From contig JBMNHK010000007.1 of NCBI GenBank assembly GCA_050950345.1, positions 62,001 through 126,000 on the forward strand: a DNA stretch of 64,000 nt, given 5' to 3'. The notes under the pieces were generated by a model. The model saw nothing but the letters and a program-made list of their open reading frames with translations. It had not been told where the DNA came from and did no database searches. Below, piece after piece: positions 1 to 8,488 of the stretch. The first letter of the stretch is position 1. Each line of letters begins with the position of its first letter. Source of the stretch: Pelotomaculum_C sp050950345. GTDB taxonomy: Bacteria; Bacillota; Desulfotomaculia; Desulfotomaculales; Pelotomaculaceae. The translations under genes and the position numbers were made by a program.

Positions 1-1
1 G

Positions 2-268
2 GCCTCAGGCTCCAGCTTTACCGATGTAGTGATTACAGATGTCAAAACCAGACCAGCTTATAGCATAACCACGGACAGCGCCGGGCGGCGTGTGGAGGCC
101 ATTGACCCGTATTTGAAGGATCTGATCGTGGTTGTGGAGGGAAAAACAGCCATATCCGGAGCGACCATCAACCTGGGCGGACAGGAAATCCGCAGGAACA
201 AGGACTATTATATCAAATCCCTGGACTACGAATTCAAAGGCATGATTTTAGACGTTGTGATTGAATAG
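2..268 (+). CDS. C-terminal end of a DUF4330-like protein (5' end outside window)
   Basis: The reading frame is open to the left edge and ends at a TAG at 266-268, so only about the last 88 residues are seen. The tail carries a GGQEIRRNKDYYIKS segment followed by a hydrophobic beta-like ending (GMILDVVIE). From memory this resembles the end of DUF4330 proteins, small membrane-anchored proteins of unknown role often found near surface-polysaccharide genes in this bacterial group. A strong terminator follows 28 bases after the stop. The neighbouring glycosyltransferases point to an envelope context, but no function can be assigned. Confidence 0.6.
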   Translation, partial: ASGSSFTDVVITDVKTRPAYSITTDSAGRRVEAIDPYLKDLIVVVEGKTAISGATINLGGQEIRRNKDYYIKSLDYEFKGMILDVVIE

Positions 269-295
269 CCCTCGAATGATTGGCGCTGAAGCGCA

Positions 296-324
296 GGAGG
301 CCCCTTTTGGGGTCTCCTTTTTTT
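296..324 (+). terminator. Rho-independent terminator after the DUF4330-like gene
   Basis: Stem GGAGGCCCC / GGGGTCTCC with a TTTT loop and one G-U pair, followed by seven T residues on the plus strand. It closes the plus-strand gene that ends at 268. Confidence 0.9.
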
Positions 325-335
325 CCCCGGACTCA

Positions 336-414
336 CCGGCTTATACAATGCACTGCAGCGGAGCTATGCGGTGACACCGTAGAGGTCATGGGCCCTTACC
401 CGGCTTATACTATG
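336..414. repeat. Two near-identical 15-bp direct repeats
   Basis: CCGGCTTATACAATG at 336-350 and CCGGCTTATACTATG at 400-414, 64 bp apart, differ at one base. They lie in the gene-free stretch between two convergent genes. No function is evident. Confidence 0.4.
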
Positions 415-446
415 GCCGCAGCCATATTTATTGCCGCACCCTGCGT

Positions 447-1604
447 CTATGATATATCTGTGCGGGCTGACCTGTAGCGGTGGATCTCTTTTTCAATGGC
501 TGCAGCCCTGGCAAACCAGGAATTATCTTCGGCCAGGCGCACCCTGGCAGCTATTTTGTCCCCGGCGTCCCCCGCCAGGGCCTCTTCCAGCCTGTCCATA
601 AATTCCCCCTGGTTTTGGTAGACGGCAACCACGGGCTGGAAGGGACGCACTTCGGGCAGGTCCGCGGACACTACCGGTTTGCCGGCGGCGAGGTATTCAT
701 AGAGCTTCACCGGGTTCACCCCCCGGGTCAACTCGTTGATGGCGAAGGGGATCAGGGCTACATCCATACCCTTGAGGTAAGCAGGCAGCTCTGAGTAGTT
801 TTTGCGGCCCAGCAGGTGCACGTTGGGTAAAGCTTTTAAAGGAGCAACGTCGGTATCAACCGGTCCAATCAACACCCAGGACCAGTGCGGACGGGCGCCG
901 GCGGCATCCGCCAGCAGCCTTAGGTCCAGCCAATTGCTCACCGCCCCCACATAACCAATCACCGGGCGGGGCAAGGAGGCCAGTTCCGGCGGCACCTTCA
1001 ACTCCGGCCGCAATGCCTGTTGAAAATGCAACACATCAGCGCCGTTGGGCGTCAACAAAAGCCCCGGCGCCAGGGCTTTTTTCTTTTGATACAATTCCCC
1101 CGCGCTGGTCAGGGCGACACCTGCTCTGGCAAAGAGCTCCCTTTCCATCCCGGCTACTGTTTCCTTCTTAATCAAGCCGGGGAAAGCCGTATGCTCATCG
1201 GCACAGTCATAGAGCAGCAAAGGCTCCTCCGGAACCGGCAGATCAACGGTATTGGGCAGGTAAGTCCAGTAGATGGTAGGTTGCCAGCTCAAGGTGCGGT
1301 ATACTTTTTTAAGACTATAGAACAGCCTCCGCTGGTTGAAGCGGTTGATCATCCGGTAAATATTACCGAAAGGCACTGTCACCGGGGGACTATACACCCA
1401 TATATTTTCCTCCACCCGGCGCAGGCTGTCATAGTCGCCCTTGCGCAGGGAAGGATTCTTCAAGGGAGAGAGCCAGGTGATGGGCGGGTCAACATAAAGG
1501 ACCCGGTTACCCCGGTCTGCAAAGATGGTCATTAGTTGCTGAGCCCGCGCCCACATGCCTTCCCAGTTGGCAGCCGCGAGACAGATAATCGTTTCGTTCC
1601 TCAA
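447..1604 (-). CDS. Glycosyltransferase, group 1 (TuaH-like)
   Basis: Predicted cytoplasmic glycosyltransferase of 385 residues. The N-terminal half has an acceptor-domain pattern (ANWEGMWARAQQLM, VLYVDPP). The C-terminal half carries the donor-binding signature (NPVKLYEYLAAGKPVVSADLPEV), as in TuaH-like and GT4-type enzymes that build surface polysaccharides. The start is a TTG whose bases overlap the TGA stop of the upstream glycosyltransferase (TTGA), so the two are probably translationally coupled. A longer open frame extends upstream but reads through the neighbour out of frame and is not credible. Donor and acceptor are unknown. Confidence 0.85.
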   Translation of the reverse strand: MRNETIICLAAANWEGMWARAQQLMTIFADRGNRVLYVDPPITWLSPLKNPSLRKGDYDSLRRVEENIWVYSPPVTVPFGNIYRMINRFNQRRLFYSLKKVYRTLSWQPTIYWTYLPNTVDLPVPEEPLLLYDCADEHTAFPGLIKKETVAGMERELFARAGVALTSAGELYQKKKALAPGLLLTPNGADVLHFQQALRPELKVPPELASLPRPVIGYVGAVSNWLDLRLLADAAGARPHWSWVLIGPVDTDVAPLKALPNVHLLGRKNYSELPAYLKGMDVALIPFAINELTRGVNPVKLYEYLAAGKPVVSADLPEVRPFQPVVAVYQNQGEFMDRLEEALAGDAGDKIAARVRLAEDNSWFARAAAIEKEIHRYRSARTDIS

Positions 1605-2728
1605 GGCTTTTCCCCCAACACTCTGCGGTATAACTCCTCCGTCTGACGAGCCATAACCCCGGAAGTGAATTTTTCCTGCACTATTTGTTTGGCCCTGTTG
1701 GACATACCTGCCACAGCCACAGGGTGTTCCAGCAGCCACAAAATCCCTTTGGCCAGGGCAGCCGGATCGGCGGGCTGCACCAACAGCCCCGTCTCTCCAT
1801 GCAATACCACCTCCGGCAGGCCACCGACTTCGGTGGAAACAACCGGTACGCCAAGGGCCATAGCCTCCACCGCAGTCAAACCGAACCCCTCCCACAGGGA
1901 GGCAATCACCAGTAGATCCAGATCCGACATCAGCGGACGGATATCCTCTACAAAACCGGTGAAGATTATCTGCGGCTCTATACCCAGCCCTGCGGCCATC
2001 TCCTCCAATTCTGCCCGCAGGTGTCCCTCACCGGCGACAACAAAGCGGGCATCGGGACGTTGTTCCAGCACCTGTTTGGCCGCTGCGATAAAATATTGAT
2101 GTCCTTTGACAGGATGCAGGCGGGCAACAATACCCACCAGAGGCACATCAGGCGCAAGGCCCAGTGCTGCCCGGGCAGCCCCCGGTTCTATCTCCCGGCT
2201 AAATGCCGCAAGATCAATACCGTTATAAATTACCGTAACCCGTTCCTTCTGCACACCGCCGGCCACCAGTTTGGCTTTCAGCGCATTGGAAACCGTGATA
2301 AACCGCCTGGTCCAGCTCCGGGTGGCCCATTCTGTAAAATAATTGACCTGCCGCGTCAAAAAGCCCGGGTAATCCATTTCCAGCAGGCTGTGCACTGTGG
2401 TCACCACCGGCTTGCGGGCCTGGCGTGCGGCCAGCCTGCCCAGGAGGTTAGCCCTGACTCCGTGGGTATGCACCAGATCAAAACCCTGCTCCTTGATTAT
2501 TGCCGCCAGCTTGCCGGCAACGGTAAAATCCAGGCGGTTGCGCATGGTCACAACATAGGTATCGATCCCGGCAGAGGCGGCAAGCCCGGCTAAGGGAGCT
2601 TCAAACAGACAGCAGATGCTGATGGCCACTTTTTGTGGGTCAACAGCCTGCGCCAGATTAATAATATGTCTTTCGGCGCCGCCCAATTCACCGCCGCCGA
2701 TGATATGAACAACTTTAATCAAACCCAC
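1601..2728 (-). CDS. Glycosyltransferase family 4
   Basis: A 375-residue GT-B fold enzyme. The N-terminus has GGGELGGAERHIINLAQ, a glycine-rich acceptor-side motif typical of GT4. HTHGVRANLLGRLAA follows. The C-terminal half has the donor-site pattern SLWEGFGLTAVEAMALGVPVV with the conserved E-x7-E spacing. GTG start with GGGAG upstream. It is first in a two-gene minus-strand unit with the next glycosyltransferase, which overlaps its stop, and is divergent from an O-antigen-ligase-like gene. It probably adds a sugar to a lipid-linked surface glycan; the substrate is not predictable. Confidence 0.9.
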   Translation of the reverse strand: MGLIKVVHIIGGGELGGAERHIINLAQAVDPQKVAISICCLFEAPLAGLAASAGIDTYVVTMRNRLDFTVAGKLAAIIKEQGFDLVHTHGVRANLLGRLAARQARKPVVTTVHSLLEMDYPGFLTRQVNYFTEWATRSWTRRFITVSNALKAKLVAGGVQKERVTVIYNGIDLAAFSREIEPGAARAALGLAPDVPLVGIVARLHPVKGHQYFIAAAKQVLEQRPDARFVVAGEGHLRAELEEMAAGLGIEPQIIFTGFVEDIRPLMSDLDLLVIASLWEGFGLTAVEAMALGVPVVSTEVGGLPEVVLHGETGLLVQPADPAALAKGILWLLEHPVAVAGMSNRAKQIVQEKFTSGVMARQTEELYRRVLGEKP

Positions 2729-2758
2729 AAAAATAACTCCCTTTGCTATGCTTTTCCC

Positions 2759-2787
2759 ATTTTAACAACTAACAGGCCTTTCCACAA
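2759..2787 (-). promoter_or_regulatory. Possible sigma-A promoter for the glycosyltransferase pair
   Basis: On the minus strand TTGTGG (2787-2782) and TAAAAT (2764-2759) are separated by 17 bp. The -10 is good and the -35 weak. It is well placed about 30 bp before the GTG start at 2728. Confidence 0.45.
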
Positions 2788-2868
2788 GAAGCAAAGACTG
2801 CTACTGTCTGGATTTGTCCGGCACGATGTTTTATAATCAATGAAGTAATTGTTTTAAGGAGGTATGCT

Positions 2869-4392
2869 GTGGCTCATCATATATGGCAGGAGAGTATCTT
2901 TGGCCGCTTGACCGGCGGGATCTCTCAGGTATGGCAACAAAGCCGCCTGTATGGTTTGGTCAACGGGACAGCCGCTTACAGCAGGCAAGGGGCCCTGCGG
3001 CACTCTCTAAGCGGCAGGCTCTGCGCCGCCGTTGCAGGGACAGTGGTTCACCCTTTGGAGCTGGCCGGCTCAGCCATCAGGCGGGGCATCGCGGGAAGCC
3101 TGTTTATGAACATCAACTTTCCTCCCCTGCTGAAGAACAGCCTGGCGATGCGCAGCCTGGCCGGAATCCGTGTTGAAACACTGTTATGGCTGGTATTTTC
3201 ATATATCCTCCTGGACTATGGCTTGCGCGAATACTTTGGCACGACTTCTACTTTCGCCGCTTACTGGGATGAGCTGCTGTTCGTGCTCATTTGTCTGGCC
3301 TGGCCGGTCCAGATGGCTTTGCGGGGCAAAATCAGCTATCGTCTGACCCCGATGGATTTGCCCATCCTGCTCTACCTGGCAGTGGCGGCATTCCTTTTTC
3401 TGGTCCGCTCACCTCAGCTGGGCATAGCTATCGAAGGAGTGCGGGTTTATGTTGAGTACATGCTGTGGTTTTTTATCGCCAGCAACCTGCTGCTCAACAA
3501 AGCACAGGCACGGGCACTGATTAACTGGCTGGTACTGCTGGGCACCCTGGTTGCGCTGCATGGGGTCTACCAGTACATCGTCGGGGTTCAGATCCCCTCC
3601 CACTGGCTGGACAGCACAGAAAGCGTCAGGACCAGAGTGTTTTCCATTGTGGGCAGTCCCAATGTTCTGGGCAGCTTCCTGGTGCTGGTGATCCCTATTA
3701 CGATCAGCCAGCTGCTGTCAGCCAACAGCAGGTTATGGCGCTACTTTTACGCCCTTTGCCTGGTACCCATGGTTCTCAGCCTCTTCTTCACCTACTCCAG
3801 GGGAGCCTGGCTGGCTATGGCCGGCGCACTTTTTATCTACGGCCTGTTGTACAACTGGCGTATTCTGCTGGCGCTGGTGGCAGCCGCCTATACCGCCCCC
3901 AGGATAATCCCCGGGATTGCCGCCCGCATCGGTTATTTGCTGTCCCCGGCGTACCTGCTCAGCAGCGCCAGGGCCGGCCGGGTCGCCCGCTGGAATGTAG
4001 CCCTGGACAAGCTCAATAACAACCCCCTGTTTGGAGAAGGCTTTGGCCGCTATGGTGGCGCTGTGGCAGCCCGTCATATTCCCAGCAGCAATTATGTAGA
4101 CAACTTTTACCTCAAAACAGCAGCTGAATCCGGCTTAGTCGGCATTGCCGCCTATGTGCTGCTACTGCTCAGCGGTATCCGGTGCGCCATGAATTCTTAC
4201 CGCCGGCTCACCGATACCTATTTAAAAGGACTTGCCGTGGGTTTGATTGTAGGGTTGCTGGGCGTCCTGCTGCATAACGGGGTGGAAAACATCTTTGAGG
4301 TCCCCATGATGGCCTCGTACTTCTGGCTCCTTTTAGGTATGACTGCAGCGCTGCCCCACCTGGAGGGGCAGGAAACGCCGCCGGCTGAATGA
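2869..4392 (+). CDS. O-antigen ligase / polymerase family membrane protein (Wzy/WaaL-like)
   Basis: 507 residues with about ten hydrophobic segments from residue 105 on, after an unusually long, partly amphipathic N-terminal region of about 80 residues. The family signatures are present: RTRVFSIVGSPNVLGSFLVLVIPI and the loop TYSRGAWLA, typical of the Wzy_C / O-antigen ligase fold. Members polymerise or ligate lipid-linked glycans at the outer face of the membrane. GTG start with AAGGAGG six bases upstream. It is divergent from two glycosyltransferases, consistent with a surface-polysaccharide locus. The long N-terminal extension is uncommon. Confidence 0.85.
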   Translation: MAHHIWQESIFGRLTGGISQVWQQSRLYGLVNGTAAYSRQGALRHSLSGRLCAAVAGTVVHPLELAGSAIRRGIAGSLFMNINFPPLLKNSLAMRSLAGIRVETLLWLVFSYILLDYGLREYFGTTSTFAAYWDELLFVLICLAWPVQMALRGKISYRLTPMDLPILLYLAVAAFLFLVRSPQLGIAIEGVRVYVEYMLWFFIASNLLLNKAQARALINWLVLLGTLVALHGVYQYIVGVQIPSHWLDSTESVRTRVFSIVGSPNVLGSFLVLVIPITISQLLSANSRLWRYFYALCLVPMVLSLFFTYSRGAWLAMAGALFIYGLLYNWRILLALVAAAYTAPRIIPGIAARIGYLLSPAYLLSSARAGRVARWNVALDKLNNNPLFGEGFGRYGGAVAARHIPSSNYVDNFYLKTAAESGLVGIAAYVLLLLSGIRCAMNSYRRLTDTYLKGLAVGLIVGLLGVLLHNGVENIFEVPMMASYFWLLLGMTAALPHLEGQETPPAE

Positions 4393-4485
4393 ACTACTTA
4401 ATGAACTGCTTATTAATAAACAATATACCTATGGAGATTATGAGGCTGAAGCCGCAACCTGCAATTAAAGAAAGACCAAATCAGT

Positions 4486-4522
4486 TAATAGTCCCTCTGC
4501 CTTGCCGGCAGAGGGACTATTA
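4486..4522. terminator. Bidirectional hairpin between convergent genes
   Basis: A perfect 16-bp inverted repeat (TAATAGTCCCTCTGCC and its complement) around a 5-base loop, lying between the stop at 4392 (plus) and the stop at 4542 (minus). Stem ends are A/T rich, so it can serve both directions. Confidence 0.85.
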
Positions 4523-4541
4523 GTATGTCATATAGTTTGTT

Positions 4542-5774
4542 TTAAGATGCTGCGCCGGGGATGCCGGGGTTATAGCCCTCTGAGTCGTCCTGCGGGTCAT
4601 CTTCATCATCGGCTCCTTCGGTATCCGTTTCTTCTTCACCGGTGGAACCACTATCGTCTTCACTCTCGTCGGCGGGCGTGATCTTAACATTATCGGCAGA
4701 GGGAATGCTTTTTATCTCCCGCTCTGTTATGGTTTCCCTCTTATTTGCGCCGGTGGTTTCCCGGGTATCGTCCTCCTCATCATCCTCCGTTGTCTCATGC
4801 CGGCTTACTGCAGAACCGCTACTTGCAGGCAGACCATCTAAAGGCGTAGTCAGGACAACATCAGTTGTCGTCTCCCCTCTAAACAGCATTGCCACCATCT
4901 GCCTGGCCTCAGCGGGATCAACACCCCAGTAGCTGATCCCGTCAATATCCACAGGGCGCCCGGGCAGAGTTTGAGCTACAAAATTGCCGTCCTCCATACT
5001 TTTAGCCGCTGAAGCCATCTTCATCATATCGCTGAGGCTTAAATTGGTTTTAACATATTTATTCACTTCGGGGATCAGTGACGGCAGCTTTAGGATGGTG
5101 CCCGGCTGCAGCATCTCTTTGCCCAGGGCCACCAGGAATTTCTGCTGGTGGGCCGTGCGCTCAATATCCCCCATGGCATAGCCGCGGTAGCGCACATATT
5201 GCAGCGCCTTGTCACCGTCCAGGCGTTGCAGCCCCCGGCTTAAATCAATGTGATAAGCGTAATTGTCCGTGGGGTCATAATGGTACATATCCTGCTCAAC
5301 CTCAAGGGTCACCCCACCCAGAGCGTCTACAATATTCTTAAAACCGTTAAAATCAGCTATTACATAGTACTTGATCGGTATACCCAATAGCTCCGATACC
5401 ACTTTCATGGACATCTCCGGCCCGCCATAGACAGCGGCGCTGTTGATCCTGTCGTAGCCGTGCCGGGGAATATTGACCCTGGTGTCTCTTGGTATGGAAA
5501 GCAGCGACATCTGTTTTGTTTTGGGATCTACACTGGCTAAAATAATCGTATCGGTACGGGTCTGGCTCTCACCTTCCCTGGCGTCTACACCAAGCAGCAG
5601 AACATTAAGCCGCTGGCCAGTGTTTACTGGAGGGGCCGGGCTGCTGCCAAGCTCAAAGCTGGGTAAAAAGAAATCATTGGCATACAGCGTATAGCCGCCG
5701 TAAAACAAGGCTGCCAGCAACAGGCAGAATATAATGAAGGGCCTCTTGCGCTTGAGCCTCCGCCTTCTAACCAT
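4542..5774 (-). CDS. LytR-CpsA-Psr (LCP) family cell-wall polymer transferase
   Basis: 410 residues. A basic N-terminus (VRRRRLKRKRP) and one membrane segment (about 13-31) place the catalytic domain outside the cell. The LCP core is clear: LLLGVDAREGESQTRTDTI, LLSIPRDTRVNIP, the DALGGVTLEV block and the QYVRYRG...DIERTAHQQKF block with the conserved arginines. LCP proteins move undecaprenyl-linked anionic polymers onto peptidoglycan, which fits the nearby TagA-like and CsaB genes. The last 80-100 residues are a very acidic, low-complexity D/E/T tail, which is unusual for the family and may be a cation-binding or wall-spanning extension. Confidence 0.93.
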   Translation of the reverse strand: MVRRRRLKRKRPFIIFCLLLAALFYGGYTLYANDFFLPSFELGSSPAPPVNTGQRLNVLLLGVDAREGESQTRTDTIILASVDPKTKQMSLLSIPRDTRVNIPRHGYDRINSAAVYGGPEMSMKVVSELLGIPIKYYVIADFNGFKNIVDALGGVTLEVEQDMYHYDPTDNYAYHIDLSRGLQRLDGDKALQYVRYRGYAMGDIERTAHQQKFLVALGKEMLQPGTILKLPSLIPEVNKYVKTNLSLSDMMKMASAAKSMEDGNFVAQTLPGRPVDIDGISYWGVDPAEARQMVAMLFRGETTTDVVLTTPLDGLPASSGSAVSRHETTEDDEEDDTRETTGANKRETITEREIKSIPSADNVKITPADESEDDSGSTGEEETDTEGADDEDDPQDDSEGYNPGIPGAAS

Positions 5775-5801
5775 CAGTCATTCACTCCGTTCGTCAACAA
5801 A

Positions 5802-6215
5802 TTACCTGATCACTGCTTCACCCCGGTACATAACCACCACGGAACCCGTAGCTATAAAGCCCCGTCCATCATCCCTGGGGATGAGCAGCAGGTGATTTAA
5901 GGGAACTCTATCCCGTGCCTGAAGATCAACGCCCCCGGTCAAATCCGGGATGCCGTTGCCGGTGCTGTCAACGACCACCGCGTCACCGCGCCTGAGCAGC
6001 AGTTCCGTACCGGCTTTGCCTTCAAAAACCTGTCCGGTTTTCATGTCAGCTATTGTCCACTGGACATATTGATCCACATAGCTCTGGGTTACCAGCGGGT
6101 CTGCGCTGCTGCCCGGATCAGCGGCTCCGGCAAAAGCCGTGACACCCCAAAAGGTCATCACCAACACCGCTCCAACCACAATAAGGGCAGGCAGGGCGGT
6201 CCTGTTCAACTTCAT
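5802..6215 (-). CDS. Small secreted protein of unknown function
   Basis: 137 residues: a signal peptide (hydrophobic 8-28, likely cleavage after AFAGA), then a short beta-rich domain with VTQSYVDQYVQWTIADMKTGQVFEG and KAGTELLLRRGDAVVVDSTGNGIPDLTGG. The DSTGNGIPDLTGG stretch looks like a calcium-type loop. ATG start with GAGGAG upstream. It lies between csaB and the LCP gene in the same orientation, so an envelope role is plausible. I do not recognise a named family. Confidence 0.75.
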   Translation of the reverse strand: MKLNRTALPALIVVGAVLVMTFWGVTAFAGAADPGSSADPLVTQSYVDQYVQWTIADMKTGQVFEGKAGTELLLRRGDAVVVDSTGNGIPDLTGGVDLQARDRVPLNHLLLIPRDDGRGFIATGSVVVMYRGEAVIR

Positions 6216-6292
6216 CCTTCATTACTCCTCTCACTAATAGTGTTCCACATATTCCGGCCGGTTCCTGCAAATCAATCCGGCAAAACAGCCCT

Positions 6293-7402
6293 TTACCTGT
6301 TAGACGTTGCAGTGGCAACCAGAAGTTCAGCGGCCAGTGCAGCGTTTTTTTGGGCTTCCTTTTGCAAGGGCGCCAGGCGCTCCTTTAACTGCGCCTTCAC
6401 CTGCTCCCGCCTGTCCAGTATATCTTGCAGCCTGGCTGACAACGCCTGATAATCAAGGTCTTCCACCTTGAGCCCGGGGGGCAAACCTAAGGATTGCAGA
6501 AAACGGTTTACTTTCGGATCGTAGGTGATGCCCACCGGCGGGACGCCGAAAAGGGAACTAAAAATGAGGAAATGCAGCCGCATCCCGATAGCCAGGTCAA
6601 GGCCGGCTGTGAGAGACAGGATATCCATATAATCCGCCGGCTCCTCAAAAATAAAGGCGCGGGCCTTCATACGCGCTGCAACCTCACGGCAGCAGACCAG
6701 GTCCACGGGCTGGTGCATGGGCACCAGGAGAACCTGCCAACCTGCAGCAACCAGGTCATCGGCGACCCGGGCCAAAACACCCAGGTAATCCCCGGCATTT
6801 TTCCAGGGGCGCACAGATATGCCGGCTACAGGCGCGTCACCCAAACCGAGCCCGGCCAGTATGGTCCTGCCCCTGGCCAGGTCAACCAGTCCGGGATCAA
6901 GGCCCAGCACGGGATCGGCAGTCACTTCAATAGGGGGGCGGTTAACTCCAAGGGCGACCAGCTCCGCCCTGGAATCAGGATCCCGTACGGTAATGGCATC
7001 AACCCTGTTGGCGATTAATTTGACCAGCTTTTTGCCCAGTGGGGTATTAACCGGCCCAAAGCCCTGGGCATAAAAGAAAACCGGTTTGCCCAGCAACCTG
7101 GCCAGCGCTACCAGGCCAAGGTAGTAGACGACGCTTTTGGGACCGGTAACGTCCTGCAAAAGGCCGCCGCCGCCACTGATGAAAAGCTCCGCCTTCCTCA
7201 AGGCCCGCACAATCTGCCCCAGATCATCCCGGGGAATTGACTCAACCCCGAACTGCCGGGCCGTGTAGGCCGGATCTCTGGAGAGGACTGCAGCCTCCAG
7301 ACCCGGCACAGCCTCTCTTAAAGCCTGCAGCATAGCGTGCAGCATAGCTTCATCACCGATATTGTGAAAACCGTAGTAACCTGATATAACCACCCTGGGC
7401 AT
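6293..7402 (-). CDS. csaB: Polysaccharide pyruvyl transferase CsaB
   Basis: 369 residues. The N-terminus ISGYYGFHNIGDEAMLHAML and the ELFISGGGGLLQDVTGPKSVVYYLG block are diagnostic of CsaB. FFYAQGFGPVNTPLGK and the C-terminal IGMRLHFLIF (catalytic-type RLH) agree. CsaB adds ketal-linked pyruvate to the secondary cell-wall polymer, making the ligand bound by SLH domains. An SLH-containing protease is encoded in this window (14356-17967), so the anchor and its client are neighbours. ATG start with GGGAG seven bases before it. It probably follows tagA in one unit, with a gap of about 100 bases. Confidence 0.95.
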   Translation of the reverse strand: MPRVVISGYYGFHNIGDEAMLHAMLQALREAVPGLEAAVLSRDPAYTARQFGVESIPRDDLGQIVRALRKAELFISGGGGLLQDVTGPKSVVYYLGLVALARLLGKPVFFYAQGFGPVNTPLGKKLVKLIANRVDAITVRDPDSRAELVALGVNRPPIEVTADPVLGLDPGLVDLARGRTILAGLGLGDAPVAGISVRPWKNAGDYLGVLARVADDLVAAGWQVLLVPMHQPVDLVCCREVAARMKARAFIFEEPADYMDILSLTAGLDLAIGMRLHFLIFSSLFGVPPVGITYDPKVNRFLQSLGLPPGLKVEDLDYQALSARLQDILDRREQVKAQLKERLAPLQKEAQKNAALAAELLVATATSNR

Positions 7403-7505
7403 TGATAATCTCCCGCAGTATATTCTAGCGACGCATCTGTTAGCAACGCGTAATACAGATAAAAATTCCGCGTCTATGTTAAATTAACGGCTATAATCTG
7501 TTTAA

Positions 7506-8234
7506 TTATTTCCCCAAGCGGTACTTTTTGAACACCAGCCAGGCAAAACGGGGCAGCACCAGTTGCCGGCGCCAGCGGGAAGGTTCCCGCAGCAGGCGGC
7601 CCAGCCATTCCAGGTGCAGGCGCTGGAGCCAACGGGGCGCCCGCTGCACCCTGCCGGCAATGACATCGAAGCTGCCTCCCACACCTATGGCCACCGACGC
7701 GCCTGTCTGTGCCAGATAGCGGTGAATCCACTGCTCCTGCTTCGGCGCGCCCAGGGCTACAAACAACAGCTGCGCGCCTGTTTGCCTGACCTGTTCCGCT
7801 ATAGCGGCCTCCTCCCCTTCTTGGAAGTAACCGTGCCGGGTCCCCACCACCTGCAGGCCCGGGTAGCCCTGACACAGCTTTAGGGCTGCTTCTTCAGCCA
7901 CACCGGGAGCTGCGCCCAATAGATATACGCGCCATTGTTCCTGGGCCGCCCTGGGCGCCAGGGCCAGCAGCAAATCAATGCCGGTCACCCGCTGCAGCCC
8001 CGGGCTGCCTGCCATACCACAGGCCCATACAATGCCGATGCCATCCGGGGTGACCAGATCAGCGCGCCGGGCCAGCTCCATCAGGCCCGGGTCGGATTGG
8101 GCCCGGTAAAGGAACTCCGGGTTGAGGGTCAGGACCCGGTGGGGCCCGCCTTCTTTGATAAAATCCGCTATCCGGTCGACACTTTGCTCCATAGTAAGGG
8201 CATCAATAGCCACACCGAGGAGAGTAATCTTCAT
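7506..8234 (-). CDS. tagA: WecG/TagA/CpsF family glycosyltransferase (GT26)
   Basis: 242 residues with the GT26 signatures: VLTLNPEFLYRAQSDP, RADLVTPDGIGIVWA, the LLGAAPGVAEEAA segment and the LFVALGAPKQEQWIH block, ending in a basic C-terminus. TagA-type enzymes add N-acetylmannosamine to undecaprenyl-PP-GlcNAc at the inner membrane face, starting the linkage unit of a wall polymer. The UDP-GlcNAc 2-epimerase wecB elsewhere in this window would make the UDP-ManNAc donor. It lies just upstream of csaB. Confidence 0.92.
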   Translation of the reverse strand: MKITLLGVAIDALTMEQSVDRIADFIKEGGPHRVLTLNPEFLYRAQSDPGLMELARRADLVTPDGIGIVWACGMAGSPGLQRVTGIDLLLALAPRAAQEQWRVYLLGAAPGVAEEAALKLCQGYPGLQVVGTRHGYFQEGEEAAIAEQVRQTGAQLLFVALGAPKQEQWIHRYLAQTGASVAIGVGGSFDVIAGRVQRAPRWLQRLHLEWLGRLLREPSRWRRQLVLPRFAWLVFKKYRLGK

Positions 8235-8424
8235 GTCAGCTTATCCTTTACCAATACGGCATTATTCGTCAATTCATTGCTTATTCTATCACAGTTTTTC
8301 TTTATCCTCCATGGCGAAGGCATTTTATCAGTGAAAAGAAATACACCGCCTTGTTTTCTTATGCCCGATACCGCTAAAAAATGTTAGTGTTCAGGGGCGT
8401 GAGTCGCTTAACTAACCAGACGGC

Positions 8425-8460
8425 AAAAAACCCACTATCCCGACAGCAAAGGACAATGGG
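8425..8460 (-). terminator. Terminator after the TolC-family gene
   Basis: On the minus strand CCCATTGTCC pairs with GGATAGTGGG (two G-U pairs) around a short loop and is followed by TTTTTT. It ends transcription from the gene stopping at 8489. Confidence 0.8.
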
Positions 8461-8488
8461 TTTTTCTTCGACCAGTATGATGGTTTCT

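Noticed and set aside
280..477. 65-codon plus-strand frame
   Set aside because: It contains the terminator stem and has no ribosome site or protein-like pattern.
2832..2837. TATAAT before the O-antigen-ligase-like gene
   Set aside because: No good -35 at 16-18 bp (only TGGATT), so no promoter was called.
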